Source of the DNA: Paractinoplanes rishiriensis
GTDB lineage: Bacteria; Actinomycetota; Actinomycetes; Mycobacteriales; Micromonosporaceae
DNA: 64,000 nt
NCBI RefSeq assembly: GCF_016862375.1
Contig: NZ_BOMV01000080.1
Coordinates: 112,068 to 176,067 of the forward strand
Reading direction: 5' to 3'
Shown here: positions 23,867 through 32,370 of the stretch, piece by piece
Position numbering within the stretch: the first letter of the stretch is position 1
Layout of the letters: every line of letters starts with the position of its first letter
The notes under the pieces: model-generated
Seen by the model: only the letters and a program-made list of their open reading frames with translations
Databases searched by the model: none
What the model was told of the DNA's origin: nothing
Position numbers and translations under genes: made by a program

Positions 23867-26185
23867 TCACGGTGGCTCTCCGCGAACCACCACGGCGAGT
23901 CCGGTCCCGGTCGCGACCGCGGCCACATCTCCGGACAAGTCGGTGCGCATAACCCGCGCGCCACCTCGCTCGATCCGTTCGAGCAGCGGCCCGTTGGGGT
24001 GCCCGTAGTCGTTGTCCGCCCCGACCGAGACCAGCGCGACCGCCGGATCGGTCGCGTCGACAAAGCCCACGGACTGATAGGCCGATCCGTGGTGAGCAAC
24101 CTTGAGCACGTCGGCCCGCAGCGCCTCGGCACCCAGCCGGTGCAGCAGATCGTCCTGCTCCTCGGTCTCGGCGTCGCCGGGCAGCAGCACCGTCACCCCG
24201 TCCACCCGGGCGCGCAGCACCAGCGAGTTGTTGTTGGGGTCGGAGTTCGTGCCCCGCATCGGCTCGACCGGCCCCAAAACCGTCAATTCCACATCACTGA
24301 CCTGGTACGCCCAGCCGGCGCCGATCGCATGCAGCGGTGCCGAACCGGCCGCGGCCCGGACCGCAGCCCGCCCACCCGGCGGTTCCGGCCAGTCCGGACC
24401 GGCCACGGCGGCCACCGCGCGCCCGCGGAAGACCCCGGCCACGCCACCCACGTGGTCGACGTGGAAGTGGCTGAACAGCAGCAGGGCGACCTGCCGCACA
24501 CCCAGCCGGCGCAGGCAGTGGTCGACCACGTCCGCCTCCGGCCCGGCGTCGACCACCACGGCCCGCCCCGGTCCGGCCGGCAGCACGATCGCATCACCCT
24601 GCCCGACCGCGCACGCGACCACCACCCAGCCGGTCGGCGGCCAACCCGCGGCCAGTAACCGTACCGGCAGCGACCCCAGCATCCCAGCCAGCGCGACCAC
24701 CGCGACGAGCCGCCGCACGATCGGCCGCCGCGCCGCCACCAGCAGCGCGACCGTGATCACGGCGAGCAGCAACGCCCCCGTCACGCCGCCCGGCCAGGGC
24801 AGCGCACCGGCCGGCACCCGGGAACCGGCCGTGGCCACCAGCACGAGCCAGCGGGCCGGCCAGTGCCCCAGCCAGGCCACGAACTCGGCCCCCGCCGGCC
24901 ACAGCGGCGACAGCACGGCCGCACCAACGCCGAGCAGGGTGGCCGGCGCGATGGCCGGCACCACGACCAGGTTGGCCGGGATCGCGACCAGGCTGATCGC
25001 GCCGGACAACCCGGCCACCACGGGCCCGCAGGCGGTCTGGGCCGCGGCCGGGACGGCCAGCGCCTCGGCCGCACCCGGCGGCCAGCCCCGCCGGCGCAAT
25101 CCGTCCCGCCAGACCGGCGCGAGCAGCAGCAGCCCCAAGGTGGCCAGCACGGACAGCGCGAAGCCCACGTCACCGGCCAGTTCCGGGTCGACGATCACCA
25201 GCACGGCCACCCCGGCGGCGAGCGCGGGCAACGCCGCCCGGGGCCGCCCGGATGCCAGACCGAGCAGGGCGATCGCACCCATCGCGGCGGCACGCACGAC
25301 ACTCGGGGACGGCCGCGCCAGGATCACGAACCCGGCCAGCGCCACCAGGCAGACCAGCGCCTGCACCACCGGACCGGCCCGGGCCCGCCGCACCAGGAAC
25401 AGCACCACGCCCAAGATGATCGCGACGTTAGCTCCGCTCACGGCCACCAAATGCGTCAGACCGGTCGTCCGGAAGTCTGCCTCCAGTCCCGGATCCAGCC
25501 GGCTCGTGTCCCCCACCACGAGGCCCGGTAGCAGCCCACCGGCGTCGTCCGGCAGCGGCTCGCAAGCCCGCTGCAGCCCGGCCCGCAGCACCCCGGCGGC
25601 CCGCTGGATCCAGGGTGGACGGTCCAGCACCGTCGGCGGATCGCGGACCGAGACCACGGCGGCCCGCAGGTCACCGCCCCGCGGCGGCAACAACCGGCCC
25701 CGTGCCGCCACCCGCTGACCGGGCAGCAGCCCGCGCCAGCCGGGGTCGCTGCCGAGCACGAGACCCCGGGCGGAGAGCCGCAGCGCCGGCCCGTCCGGGC
25801 CCTGAACCGCGCGGATCTCCACGGGTACCAGGTAGGTCGGTGGCCGGCCCGGCGTCTCGCGCAGGGCTCTCGGGTCGTCCCGGACCACGGCCTCCACGCG
25901 TACCGGATCATGGGAGCGCACGAGGGCAACCAGCGGACCCGCCTCACGCACCGCGACCCGCGCCCCCGTCGCGATCGCCCCGCACCCCGCGCCCAGCAGG
26001 ACCGACAATGCGATCCAGCGGATCGCGGCGGGCGCCCGCAGGCGAACCACGGCAACCACCGCACCCAGTGCCAACGCCGCCGCGCCGAGCAGCAGGCCGG
26101 CCCGCGCCGGCAGATAGAGCGCGGCCAGGGACGCGAGCCAGGTCGCCAGCGCGAAGCCGGCCAGCCGCAGATCCGGCGCCTTCAC
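23867..26185 (-). CDS. comEC: ComEC/Rec2 DNA-uptake channel protein
   Basis: 772 residues from GTG 26185, overlapping the comEA stop by 4 bp. Domains in order: two N-terminal hydrophobic segments and the DUF4131 OB-like region (residues about 1-210), the multi-pass Competence domain (about 225-500, starting GDTSRLDPGLEADFRTTGLTHLVAVSGANVAIIL), further membrane helices, and a metallo-beta-lactamase-like domain with SHFHVDHVGG. ComEC forms the inner-membrane channel for single-stranded DNA; the lactamase-like domain may degrade the other strand. Whether this organism is naturally competent is unknown; many actinobacteria keep these genes without proven transformation. Confidence 0.96.
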   Translation of the reverse strand: MKAPDLRLAGFALATWLASLAALYLPARAGLLLGAAALALGAVVAVVRLRAPAAIRWIALSVLLGAGCGAIATGARVAVREAGPLVALVRSHDPVRVEAVVRDDPRALRETPGRPPTYLVPVEIRAVQGPDGPALRLSARGLVLGSDPGWRGLLPGQRVAARGRLLPPRGGDLRAAVVSVRDPPTVLDRPPWIQRAAGVLRAGLQRACEPLPDDAGGLLPGLVVGDTSRLDPGLEADFRTTGLTHLVAVSGANVAIILGVVLFLVRRARAGPVVQALVCLVALAGFVILARPSPSVVRAAAMGAIALLGLASGRPRAALPALAAGVAVLVIVDPELAGDVGFALSVLATLGLLLLAPVWRDGLRRRGWPPGAAEALAVPAAAQTACGPVVAGLSGAISLVAIPANLVVVPAIAPATLLGVGAAVLSPLWPAGAEFVAWLGHWPARWLVLVATAGSRVPAGALPWPGGVTGALLLAVITVALLVAARRPIVRRLVAVVALAGMLGSLPVRLLAAGWPPTGWVVVACAVGQGDAIVLPAGPGRAVVVDAGPEADVVDHCLRRLGVRQVALLLFSHFHVDHVGGVAGVFRGRAVAAVAGPDWPEPPGGRAAVRAAAGSAPLHAIGAGWAYQVSDVELTVLGPVEPMRGTNSDPNNNSLVLRARVDGVTVLLPGDAETEEQDDLLHRLGAEALRADVLKVAHHGSAYQSVGFVDATDPAVALVSVGADNDYGHPNGPLLERIERGGARVMRTDLSGDVAAVATGTGLAVVVRGEPP

Positions 26186-27522
26186 ACCGTCACCAGATCT
26201 TTCAGCTGCTCGTAGCGGGCGTCGCCGATGCCGCTGACCTTGCGCAGGTCGCTGACCGCGGCGAATCCGCCCTGCGCGTCGCGGGCGTCGAGGATGCGCT
26301 GCGCCAGTACCGGGCCGACCCCGGGCAGTGTGTCCAGGTCGGCGAGTGTGGCGGTGTTGAGGTTGACCGGCCCGCCCGGCGGACCACCCGCACCCGGAGC
26401 TGCGGCGGGACCGGTGGCGACCACGCCCGGCGGCGGGGTGACGCCAACCATGATCAGCTCGCCGTCGACGACCTTGCGGGCCAGGTTGAGAATCGCCACG
26501 TCGACGCCGGGGTTCGCGCCGCCGGCCGCGGTCAGCGCGTCGGCCACCCGGGCGCCCTGCGGCAGGCGTACCAGACCGGGCTTGCGCACCTTGCCACCCA
26601 CCGCAACCACCAGTTCGGACGGCGCGGAGCTTTGGCCGGCCGCCGCCCCGGTCCGGCGGGCCGGCTCACCGGTCGGCCCACCGGTCGACTCGGTTGTCGT
26701 GAACGCGGGCGGCGCCACCGTGTCGACCCGCGGCCGGGCCCGCCAGGCCAGCACCGCGGCGATCACGATCACCACGATCGCGACGGCGGCGAGCGCCTTG
26801 ACCCCGCGCCGGCCCGGATCGAAGGCACCCAGACCGAACCGCCGCTCCGGCTGCGGTGACGGGCCGCCGAACGCCCCGGCGGTACTGAATTCCGGGGCCT
26901 CAGGCTCGGGAGCGGTGGCGAACTGCCAGCTCAGGCTTCGGTTCGCCTCCTCCTCCGGCAGCACCCAGGCGGGCGGCGGCAACGTGCGGGGGGTCGTTGC
27001 GGGGGCGCGGAACGGCTCGGGTTCGGCCATCGGTTCTCCGGATTCCTGGTCGGGTGCGCGAAACTCCTGGTCGGGTGCGCGGGATACCTGGTCAGGGGCG
27101 CGGGATACCTGGTCAAGGGCGCGGGATACCTGGTCAGGGGCGCGGGGTGGCGAGGCCCATGGCGTGCCGGGGCGATAGCCGCCGGTGTCCTCGGGCGGCA
27201 GCGGCGGCAGGGCCACGACGCCGCTGGCCACGACGTGCGCCCCGGCCGCCGCGGCGTCGGGCGGGATGTGGATGCCGTCGTCGTCCGGCGACGGGTCTGG
27301 CAGCGGGTCGAGGTCGACGTCGTCCGGCCAGGCCGGGATGATGTCCGACCAGTTCAGCGGGTCGCCGCCGGCGGACAGGCCGGCCAGCCCGTCGGTGTAC
27401 CGGGACGGCTGCGCAGGGCGCGGAGCTGCGGTGGCCGCCTGATCGCGGACGTAGAGCGGCGTCGCGGCCAGGACCGACCGCAGCCTTGCCGCCACCTCGT
27501 CGTCCTCAAGCACGCCCGGCAC
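26182..27522 (-). CDS. comEA: ComEA-type DNA-binding protein with long disordered N region
   Basis: 446 residues from GTG 27522 (GTG 27513 also possible). Residues 1-230 are cytoplasmic and low-complexity, including five 7-residue repeats (APDQVSR). A single membrane helix (ALAAVAIVVIVIAAVLAWRA) follows, then a SLBB domain (ELVVAVGGKVRKPGLVRLPQ) and the C-terminal helix-hairpin-helix pair VNLNTATLADLDTLPGVG ... ALVSGIGDARYEQL-like. ComEA binds incoming double-stranded DNA outside the membrane and hands it to ComEC. The cytoplasmic extension is much longer than in Firmicutes (about 200 aa total). Confidence 0.93.
   Translation of the reverse strand: MPGVLEDDEVAARLRSVLAATPLYVRDQAATAAPRPAQPSRYTDGLAGLSAGGDPLNWSDIIPAWPDDVDLDPLPDPSPDDDGIHIPPDAAAAGAHVVASGVVALPPLPPEDTGGYRPGTPWASPPRAPDQVSRALDQVSRAPDQVSRAPDQEFRAPDQESGEPMAEPEPFRAPATTPRTLPPPAWVLPEEEANRSLSWQFATAPEPEAPEFSTAGAFGGPSPQPERRFGLGAFDPGRRGVKALAAVAIVVIVIAAVLAWRARPRVDTVAPPAFTTTESTGGPTGEPARRTGAAAGQSSAPSELVVAVGGKVRKPGLVRLPQGARVADALTAAGGANPGVDVAILNLARKVVDGELIMVGVTPPPGVVATGPAAAPGAGGPPGGPVNLNTATLADLDTLPGVGPVLAQRILDARDAQGGFAAVSDLRKVSGIGDARYEQLKDLVTV
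27037..27141. repeat. Five 21-bp tandem units in comEA
   Basis: Units of 21 bp at 27037, 27058, 27079, 27100 and 27121. The last three are nearly identical (GCGGGATACCTGGTCAGGGGC type) and the first two are diverged. They encode the 7-residue repeat [AL]PDQ[VE][SF]R in the cytoplasmic linker. Confidence 0.85.
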
Positions 27523-27617
27523 GTTAGGCAGTTCGCCTGGTGATCGCTTAACGCATTGTGGATAGCGCGAACTGTGGATAACTCCCACGGTCCATCGCGG
27601 TGTGCTATCGACAGCGG

Positions 27618-28412
27618 GTGACAACAAGAATTTCCGCTCCGGCGCTGACCGCCGCGATCGACCGGCTACGGGCCGCGGGCTGCGTTTTCGCCGAGGAGGA
27701 GGCGGCGGTGCTGAGCGCTGCCGCACCCGACGAGGCGACGTTAGATCAGCTGGTCGGGCGGCGTGCGCTGGGTGAACCGCTGGAGCAGGTCGTCGGCTAC
27801 GCCGACTTCGGCGGGGTCCGGGTCCGGCTTCGTCCGGGCGTTTTTGTTCCCCGCGTACGCAGTGAGCTCCTGGTCCGCCTGGCTGCCGAGGCGGCCGGAC
27901 CGGGGGCCGTGGTGGTGGATCTCTGCTGCGGGTCGGGTGCGCTGGGTTTGGCCGTACGCCGTCAGCGGCCGGACGTCGAGCTGCACGCGGCGGACATCGA
28001 CCCGGTGGCGGTCGCCTGCGCTCGGGACAATATGGACGGAAACGTCTATCAGGGCGATCTGTTCGACGCGCTGCCGGATCGCCTGCGCGGCCGCATCGCG
28101 ATCCTGCTGGCCAACGTGCCGTACGTCGCGACCAGGCACATCGCGCTGCTACCGGCCGAGGCGCGCGACCACGAACCGCACACGGCGCTGGACGGCGGTG
28201 CGGACGGGCTTGACGTCTTCCGCTCGGTGGTGGGCTGCGCCCGTGACTGGCTGTCTCCCGGCGGCATCGTGCTCTCCGAGATCACCGAGTCGCAGGCCAA
28301 CCCGGCGATCGCCGCGATGCGCGCCGCCGATCTCGGCGCTGACCTGCACTTCGACGAGGATCTTGAAGCTCGGGTGGTCCGCGGGCGGAAAACTGTCGGC
28401 CCCGTGCGATAA
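27618..28412 (+). CDS. PrmC-related protein N5-glutamine methyltransferase paralogue
   Basis: 264 residues from GTG 27618. Rossmann methyltransferase: VVVDLCCGSGALGLAV (SAM motif I), ADIDPVAVACARDNM (motif II), and the catalytic-site motif NVPYVAT in place of the N-P-P-Y of HemK/PrmC. The N-terminal helical domain (LGEPLEQVVGYADFGGVRV) is PrmC-like. The NVPY form marks the actinobacterial PrmC-related group of unknown target, separate from the PrmC that modifies release factors. Divergent from comEA. Confidence 0.88.
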   Translation: MTTRISAPALTAAIDRLRAAGCVFAEEEAAVLSAAAPDEATLDQLVGRRALGEPLEQVVGYADFGGVRVRLRPGVFVPRVRSELLVRLAAEAAGPGAVVVDLCCGSGALGLAVRRQRPDVELHAADIDPVAVACARDNMDGNVYQGDLFDALPDRLRGRIAILLANVPYVATRHIALLPAEARDHEPHTALDGGADGLDVFRSVVGCARDWLSPGGIVLSEITESQANPAIAAMRAADLGADLHFDEDLEARVVRGRKTVGPVR

Positions 28413-28445
28413 GGTCGGCGCCCTCAGGGAGATGAGGACGTCAGG

Positions 28446-29726
28446 GTGGGCCTGCTGCACAGGGTTCGCCGGGCCCGGTTGGCCGGCATGGTCATCCGGC
28501 GGCTACGCCGAGCCGGGTTCGCTGACGCACGTTACGACGCACGCGGTTTCCGTGTTCGCTTCACCGCGCACGGCGACGACACACCGACGATCCTGGAACT
28601 CGCCCCGCTGCTGGCGGCACGGGGCGGGCGCCGCCGAGAGCGGGTCAAACGGTTCGTCGCCGGCCTGGCCGCAGCACCACGGCTGCCGCAGACCTGGGCC
28701 GAAGCCCGGCCGCTGCTGCGTCCGGTGCTGCGGGGAGGCACACCGGGTGCACCGTTGAGCCGACCGGTCCTGCCGTTCCTGTTCGAGTACGTGGTGATCG
28801 ACCAGCCGGACACCATGACATATGTGGGCCCCGAGCAACTGGCCCGGTGGGAGGTGACCAACGAGGAGGTTTTCGAAGCGGCCCGGGCCAACCTGTCCGG
28901 CGCGGTCCTGCACGGCGTCGCGGCCCAGCCGGTCGTGGTGCGCTTCGTCGACAACGGCGACGCGTACTGGACGTCGCACCTGCTGCTGCCGCACTGGCTG
29001 GAACGCCTGACCGACCAGGTGGGCGGCACACCGGTGGCGTTCGCCCCGGAACGCGGCACGCTGCTGGTAACCGCCGACGGCAGCGACCATCTGACCGCCC
29101 TTTTCACCCTGGTAGAGGAGATCTATACGAACTCATCCCGCCCGATCACCCCGATGGCCTACACCAGCGACGCCCAGGGCTGCCCCGTGCCCTACCCAGC
29201 CCCACCGGGCCACCCGCAGCACCGAGCAGCCCAACGCGCCCAGTGCCTCCTGGCCGTCCACGAATACACCCGCCAGCAGTCCCACCACCCCAGTGACGCG
29301 CCTCCACCCACCCGCACAGACCCGCCGCCCGATGAGATGTCCACGCCCGATCAGCCGTCCGCCGAGGCCGCAGTTCACGGGCACGCGACACCAGACGGCG
29401 TGCCCGAGGCAGCAGCCGCAGCACCGGCCGCAGCACCAGCCGAAGCACCAGCCGAAGCGTCCGCCGAAGCGTCAGCGAGCGGCGACGCCGCCGTGATGCC
29501 CACGACCGGGCCGGCAATGGCGGACCTGCTGCTCGTCGGGTCGGACGATCTGGGCTGGCGCACGCGCGCGGCCTGGCCACGCGACGAGCCGATCCTGCTG
29601 CCCACCGCCGACGAGGTGCAGATCGGCTCCGAGGTCCGCTCATGGGCTTCGCTACGGCGCCACCTCACCGCGGCGCCGGACCTGAGCCCGCCCCGCTGGG
29701 CGGCAAACCGCTGGCCGCAGCGCTGA
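28446..29726 (+). CDS. DUF1444-like protein with long Ala/Glu/Pro linker
   Basis: 426 residues from GTG 28446, 33 bp after the methyltransferase. Residues 1-270 form a globular region (ILELAPLLAARGGRRRERVKRF ... PVLRGGTPGAPLSRPVLPFLFEYVVID ... ERGTLLVTADGSDHLTALFTLVEEIY) with the look of the DUF1444 family, best treated as uncertain. Residues 275-355 are low-complexity, with repeats of AEAPAEASAEA type. The last 70 residues (MADLLLVGSDDLGWRTRAAWP ...) look like a second small domain. No signal or membrane segment. Function unknown. Confidence 0.65.
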   Translation: MGLLHRVRRARLAGMVIRRLRRAGFADARYDARGFRVRFTAHGDDTPTILELAPLLAARGGRRRERVKRFVAGLAAAPRLPQTWAEARPLLRPVLRGGTPGAPLSRPVLPFLFEYVVIDQPDTMTYVGPEQLARWEVTNEEVFEAARANLSGAVLHGVAAQPVVVRFVDNGDAYWTSHLLLPHWLERLTDQVGGTPVAFAPERGTLLVTADGSDHLTALFTLVEEIYTNSSRPITPMAYTSDAQGCPVPYPAPPGHPQHRAAQRAQCLLAVHEYTRQQSHHPSDAPPPTRTDPPPDEMSTPDQPSAEAAVHGHATPDGVPEAAAAAPAAAPAEAPAEASAEASASGDAAVMPTTGPAMADLLLVGSDDLGWRTRAAWPRDEPILLPTADEVQIGSEVRSWASLRRHLTAAPDLSPPRWAANRWPQR

Positions 29727-29731
29727 CCCGG

Positions 29732-29794
<63 letters not shown>

Positions 29795-29808
29795 GCGTGC
29801 GGATGGTG

Positions 29809-30660
29809 TCAGGTTCGGCGGTGGACCACTATCCCGGCCACGCCGGGGCCTACGTGGGCGGCCACGACGGCGCCGATCTCGGTGATGTAGCTGTCGCGGA
29901 GACGGTCGCCCAAGCGCATGGCTACCGCGTCGGCCAGGGCGGAGGCTCGGTCGGCCGCTTCGAGGTGGTGCACGGCTATGTCGACGTCGCCTTCGCCGGC
30001 TGCCTCCACGGACAGGTCCACGAGTCTGGCCAGGGCTCGGCCGGCCGTCCTGACCTTGTCGCGGACCACGATGGCGCCGTCTACCACGTGCAGGATGGGC
30101 TTTACCGACAGGGCGGTGCCCAGCAGGGCCGAGGCGGCGCCTATTCGGCCTCCCCGGCGCAGGAACTCCAGGGTGTCGACGTAGAAGAGGGTGCTCACCC
30201 GGGCTGCGTGGGTGACGGCCTCCAGGCGTACCGCCTCCAGGTCTTTGCCGTTGCGCGCCGCGGTGGCCGCAGCCAGCGCGGCGAAGCCCAAGCCCATGCC
30301 GGTGGTTTCGCTGTCCACCACGCGGACCTGGTCGCCCACCTCGGCCGCGGCCAGCACCGCTGCCTCGAACGTGCCGGACAGTTTTGCCGACAGGTGGACC
30401 GAGACAATGCCATCGGCGCCGCCGTCCAGCAGTCTGCGGAATGCCTCGACGAACTGCGACGGCGCCGGGCGGGACGTGGAGACGGCGGGACGGCGGGCGC
30501 TGCGCAGGGCGCGGGCCACCTCGGCGGGCTGGATCTGTTCGCCCTCCAAACCCTCGCTGCCGTTGATCACGACCGTGAGGGGCACGACGGTCAGGTCATA
30601 CGTGCCGCTCAGTTCGGCGGGCAGGTACGCGGTGGAGTCGGTGACAACCGCGACGGGCAT
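29809..30660 (-). CDS. DegV family fatty-acid-binding protein
   Basis: 283 residues. Typical DegV/FakB motifs: N-terminal VAVVTDSTAYLPAEL, the TSRPAPSQF segment with conserved Ser, VHLSAKLSGTFEAA, DSETTGMGLGFAALAAA, and LEFLRRGGRIGAASALLGTALSVKPIL. DegV proteins bind a fatty acid and present it to a FakA kinase. No FakA-type gene lies nearby. The gene converges on the unknown gene at 28446 across the 7-bp repeats and is preceded by a second tandem repeat. Confidence 0.93.
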   Translation of the reverse strand: MPVAVVTDSTAYLPAELSGTYDLTVVPLTVVINGSEGLEGEQIQPAEVARALRSARRPAVSTSRPAPSQFVEAFRRLLDGGADGIVSVHLSAKLSGTFEAAVLAAAEVGDQVRVVDSETTGMGLGFAALAAATAARNGKDLEAVRLEAVTHAARVSTLFYVDTLEFLRRGGRIGAASALLGTALSVKPILHVVDGAIVVRDKVRTAGRALARLVDLSVEAAGEGDVDIAVHHLEAADRASALADAVAMRLGDRLRDSYITEIGAVVAAHVGPGVAGIVVHRRT

Positions 30661-30746
30661 GCGGGCACGTTAACCGATCCGAGGCCGCTCGGCCGCATTG
30701 GAGCCGATCACACCGCGAACGTGGCGCCGATCAGCCCGGCGCCACC

Positions 30747-30855
30747 GAGAAAAAGCCAGCGAGAAAAAGCCAGCGAGGAGAAGCCAGCGAGGAGAAGCCA
30801 GCGAGGAGAAGCCGACGTGGAAAGCCGACGTGGAAAGCCGACGTGGAAAGCCGAC
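30747..30855. repeat. Tandem array of five 14-bp and three 13-bp units
   Basis: GAGAAAAAGCCAGC x2 and GAGGAGAAGCCAGC x2 (14 bp), one GAGGAGAAGCCGAC, then GTGGAAAGCCGAC x3 (13 bp), contiguous. All share a G-rich start and AAGCC core, so the array evolved by stepwise change with one base lost. It lies between the DegV start (30660) and the lipoprotein stop (30861). Purine-rich on the plus strand, unlike the surrounding sequence. Confidence 0.9.
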
Positions 30856-30860
30856 GAAGG

Positions 30861-31262
30861 TCAGGCCGCCTTCACCGACGTCACGATGAACGGAGTGCCC
30901 TGCTGGCAGGTCGACATCATCCCGGGCTCGGACCGCCCGGTGACCGTCACCCTCGCCCCGACCGGCGCGCTCGCCTTGAGTGCGGGGTCGTCGAAGACCA
31001 GCAGGTGCGAGCCCTTGGCATCCTGCACGAGAAGCAGGCAGTTGGGTTCCACGCCCGCGGTGACCGTGCCGGTGATCGTCTCGGCACCGCCCGCCGTGGG
31101 GCCGCCGCTCGGCTCGGTCGACGGCTCCAGGGCCGGCGCGGAGGCCGAGGGCAGGTCGGATGCCGTTGGGGCCGGCGCGCCGGCCCCCGAGTCACTGGCG
31201 TTGTTGGCGCAGCCGGTGAGGGCTAGCAGAAGCATCAATGCGGCGAAACGACGAGTGACCAT
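30861..31262 (-). CDS. Small secreted lipoprotein
   Basis: 133 residues. Lipoprotein signal MVTRRFAALMLLLALTGC with lipobox L-T-G-C (Cys18). A Ser/Pro/Ala linker of about 40 residues is followed by an 70-residue beta-rich domain (ITGTVTAGVEPNCLLLVQDA ... PVGARVTVTGRSEPGM) that resembles a small OB-like fold, with two Cys that may pair. Function unknown. The next gene toward nadD is the GpgP-like phosphatase. Confidence 0.82.
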   Translation of the reverse strand: MVTRRFAALMLLLALTGCANNASDSGAGAPAPTASDLPSASAPALEPSTEPSGGPTAGGAETITGTVTAGVEPNCLLLVQDAKGSHLLVFDDPALKASAPVGARVTVTGRSEPGMMSTCQQGTPFIVTSVKAA

Positions 31263-31306
31263 GATCCTTGGACGCTACCGGATCGGGCTCGGTTCCACAT
31301 AACGCC

Positions 31307-31936
31307 TCAGACCGGCGGCGGCACCGGGCGATCGCTGAACGGTCCGACGTTGTATGCCGCGACCTGCCAACCCCGCTCACGGTCATGGGTCAGCTCCACC
31401 CAGTGACAGTTTTGCAGCGCCCGCAACGTGCGCAACTGCTCCAACGGCCACTCCAGCAGATGACCGATCCCCTGCCGGGCCGCGGCGCCGTGGGTCACCG
31501 CCACCACGGTGCCGCCGGGTGGTGCCAGGGCGGCCGCCGCCAACAGCCCCTCGGACACCCGGGCCCCGAGTTCGGCGAGGGTTTCCACCTCACCGCCGAC
31601 CTCCTGGCCGTGGGTCCACCGGTAGTGCTGGTCGGGGTACAGCTCAGCCACCTCGGCCATCGTCAGGCCCTGCCAGTTGCCGAAGTACCGTTCGCGCAGC
31701 CGCTTGTCGTATCCCACGGCCAGACCGGTGTGCGCGGCCAGCGCGGCCGCGGTGTCGGCGGCCCGGTGCAGGTCGCTGGAGACGATGGCGTCGGGACGCA
31801 TCGTGACCAGCAACTCGGCGGCGTCGATGGCCTGCTGGCGGCCGATCGCGTTGAGCGCCACGTCGGTTTGGCCCTGGACGCGATGGGTCGCGTTCCAGTC
31901 CGTGTTGCCGTGCCGCCACACGATCAGTCGGCTCAC
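31307..31936 (-). CDS. Histidine phosphatase (GpgP-like glucosyl-3-phosphoglycerate phosphatase candidate)
   Basis: 209 residues from GTG 31936, overlapping the rsfS stop by 4 bp. Histidine phosphatase superfamily: RHGNTDWN (Arg8-His9-Gly10) at the N terminus, SDLHRAADTA with the second Arg, and VTHGAAARQGIG with the second catalytic His. In mycobacteria the gene in this position (nadD-rsfS-next) is the glucosyl-3-phosphoglycerate phosphatase of methylglucose lipopolysaccharide synthesis; the same order here suggests a matching role. The family is broad, so a general phosphatase is also possible. Confidence 0.85.
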   Translation of the reverse strand: MSRLIVWRHGNTDWNATHRVQGQTDVALNAIGRQQAIDAAELLVTMRPDAIVSSDLHRAADTAAALAAHTGLAVGYDKRLRERYFGNWQGLTMAEVAELYPDQHYRWTHGQEVGGEVETLAELGARVSEGLLAAAALAPPGGTVVAVTHGAAARQGIGHLLEWPLEQLRTLRALQNCHWVELTHDRERGWQVAAYNVGPFSDRPVPPPV

Positions 31937-32331
31937 GCCACGCCCGAAGCGTCGGCGTCGACCATGTCGCGGTCGACGAACGGGACCGTGGGACAGTCTT
32001 TCCACAGCTTGTCGAGGGCGTAGAACTCGCGCTCCTCGGCATGCTGGATGTGCACCACGATGTCGACGTAGTCGAGCAGCACCCACCGACCCTGACGCTC
32101 GCCCTCGCGGCGCACGGGTTTGGCCTTTTCCGGCAGGTTGACCAGGGCTTCCTCGATGGCGTCGACGATCGCGACGACCTGACGCTCGTTGGAGGCGGAG
32201 GCGATCACGAAAGCGTCGGTGATGTAGAGCTGCTCGGCGACGTCGATGACGACGATGTCCTGCGCCTTCTTGTCGGCGGCGGCCTGGGCGGCCGTCATCG
32301 CCAGTTCAAGAGCGCGTTCCGTAACGGGCAA
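31933..32331 (-). CDS. rsfS: Ribosomal silencing factor RsfS
   Basis: 132 residues from a TTG at 32331 with GAGGGG upstream. RsfS core: AADKKAQDIVVIDVAEQLYITDAFVIASASNERQV and WVLLDYVDIVVHIQHAEEREFYALDKLW are highly conserved. The protein binds ribosomal protein L14 and blocks 30S-50S joining in starvation. It overlaps the phosphatase start and follows nadD by 39 bp, the classic order. A TTG start is needed to reach normal family length; the first ATG inside the frame would remove the N-terminal helix. Confidence 0.96.
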   Translation of the reverse strand: MPVTERALELAMTAAQAAADKKAQDIVVIDVAEQLYITDAFVIASASNERQVVAIVDAIEEALVNLPEKAKPVRREGERQGRWVLLDYVDIVVHIQHAEEREFYALDKLWKDCPTVPFVDRDMVDADASGVA

Positions 32332-32370
32332 GAGGGTCCCCTCGTTCGGCTTCGTGGTCTCCCAAGCGTC

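Noticed and set aside
30747..30855. Possible CRISPR-like array
   Set aside because: Units are contiguous 13-14 bp with no spacers and no cas genes nearby; it is a simple tandem repeat. The arrays at 29732 and 27037 fail for the same reason.
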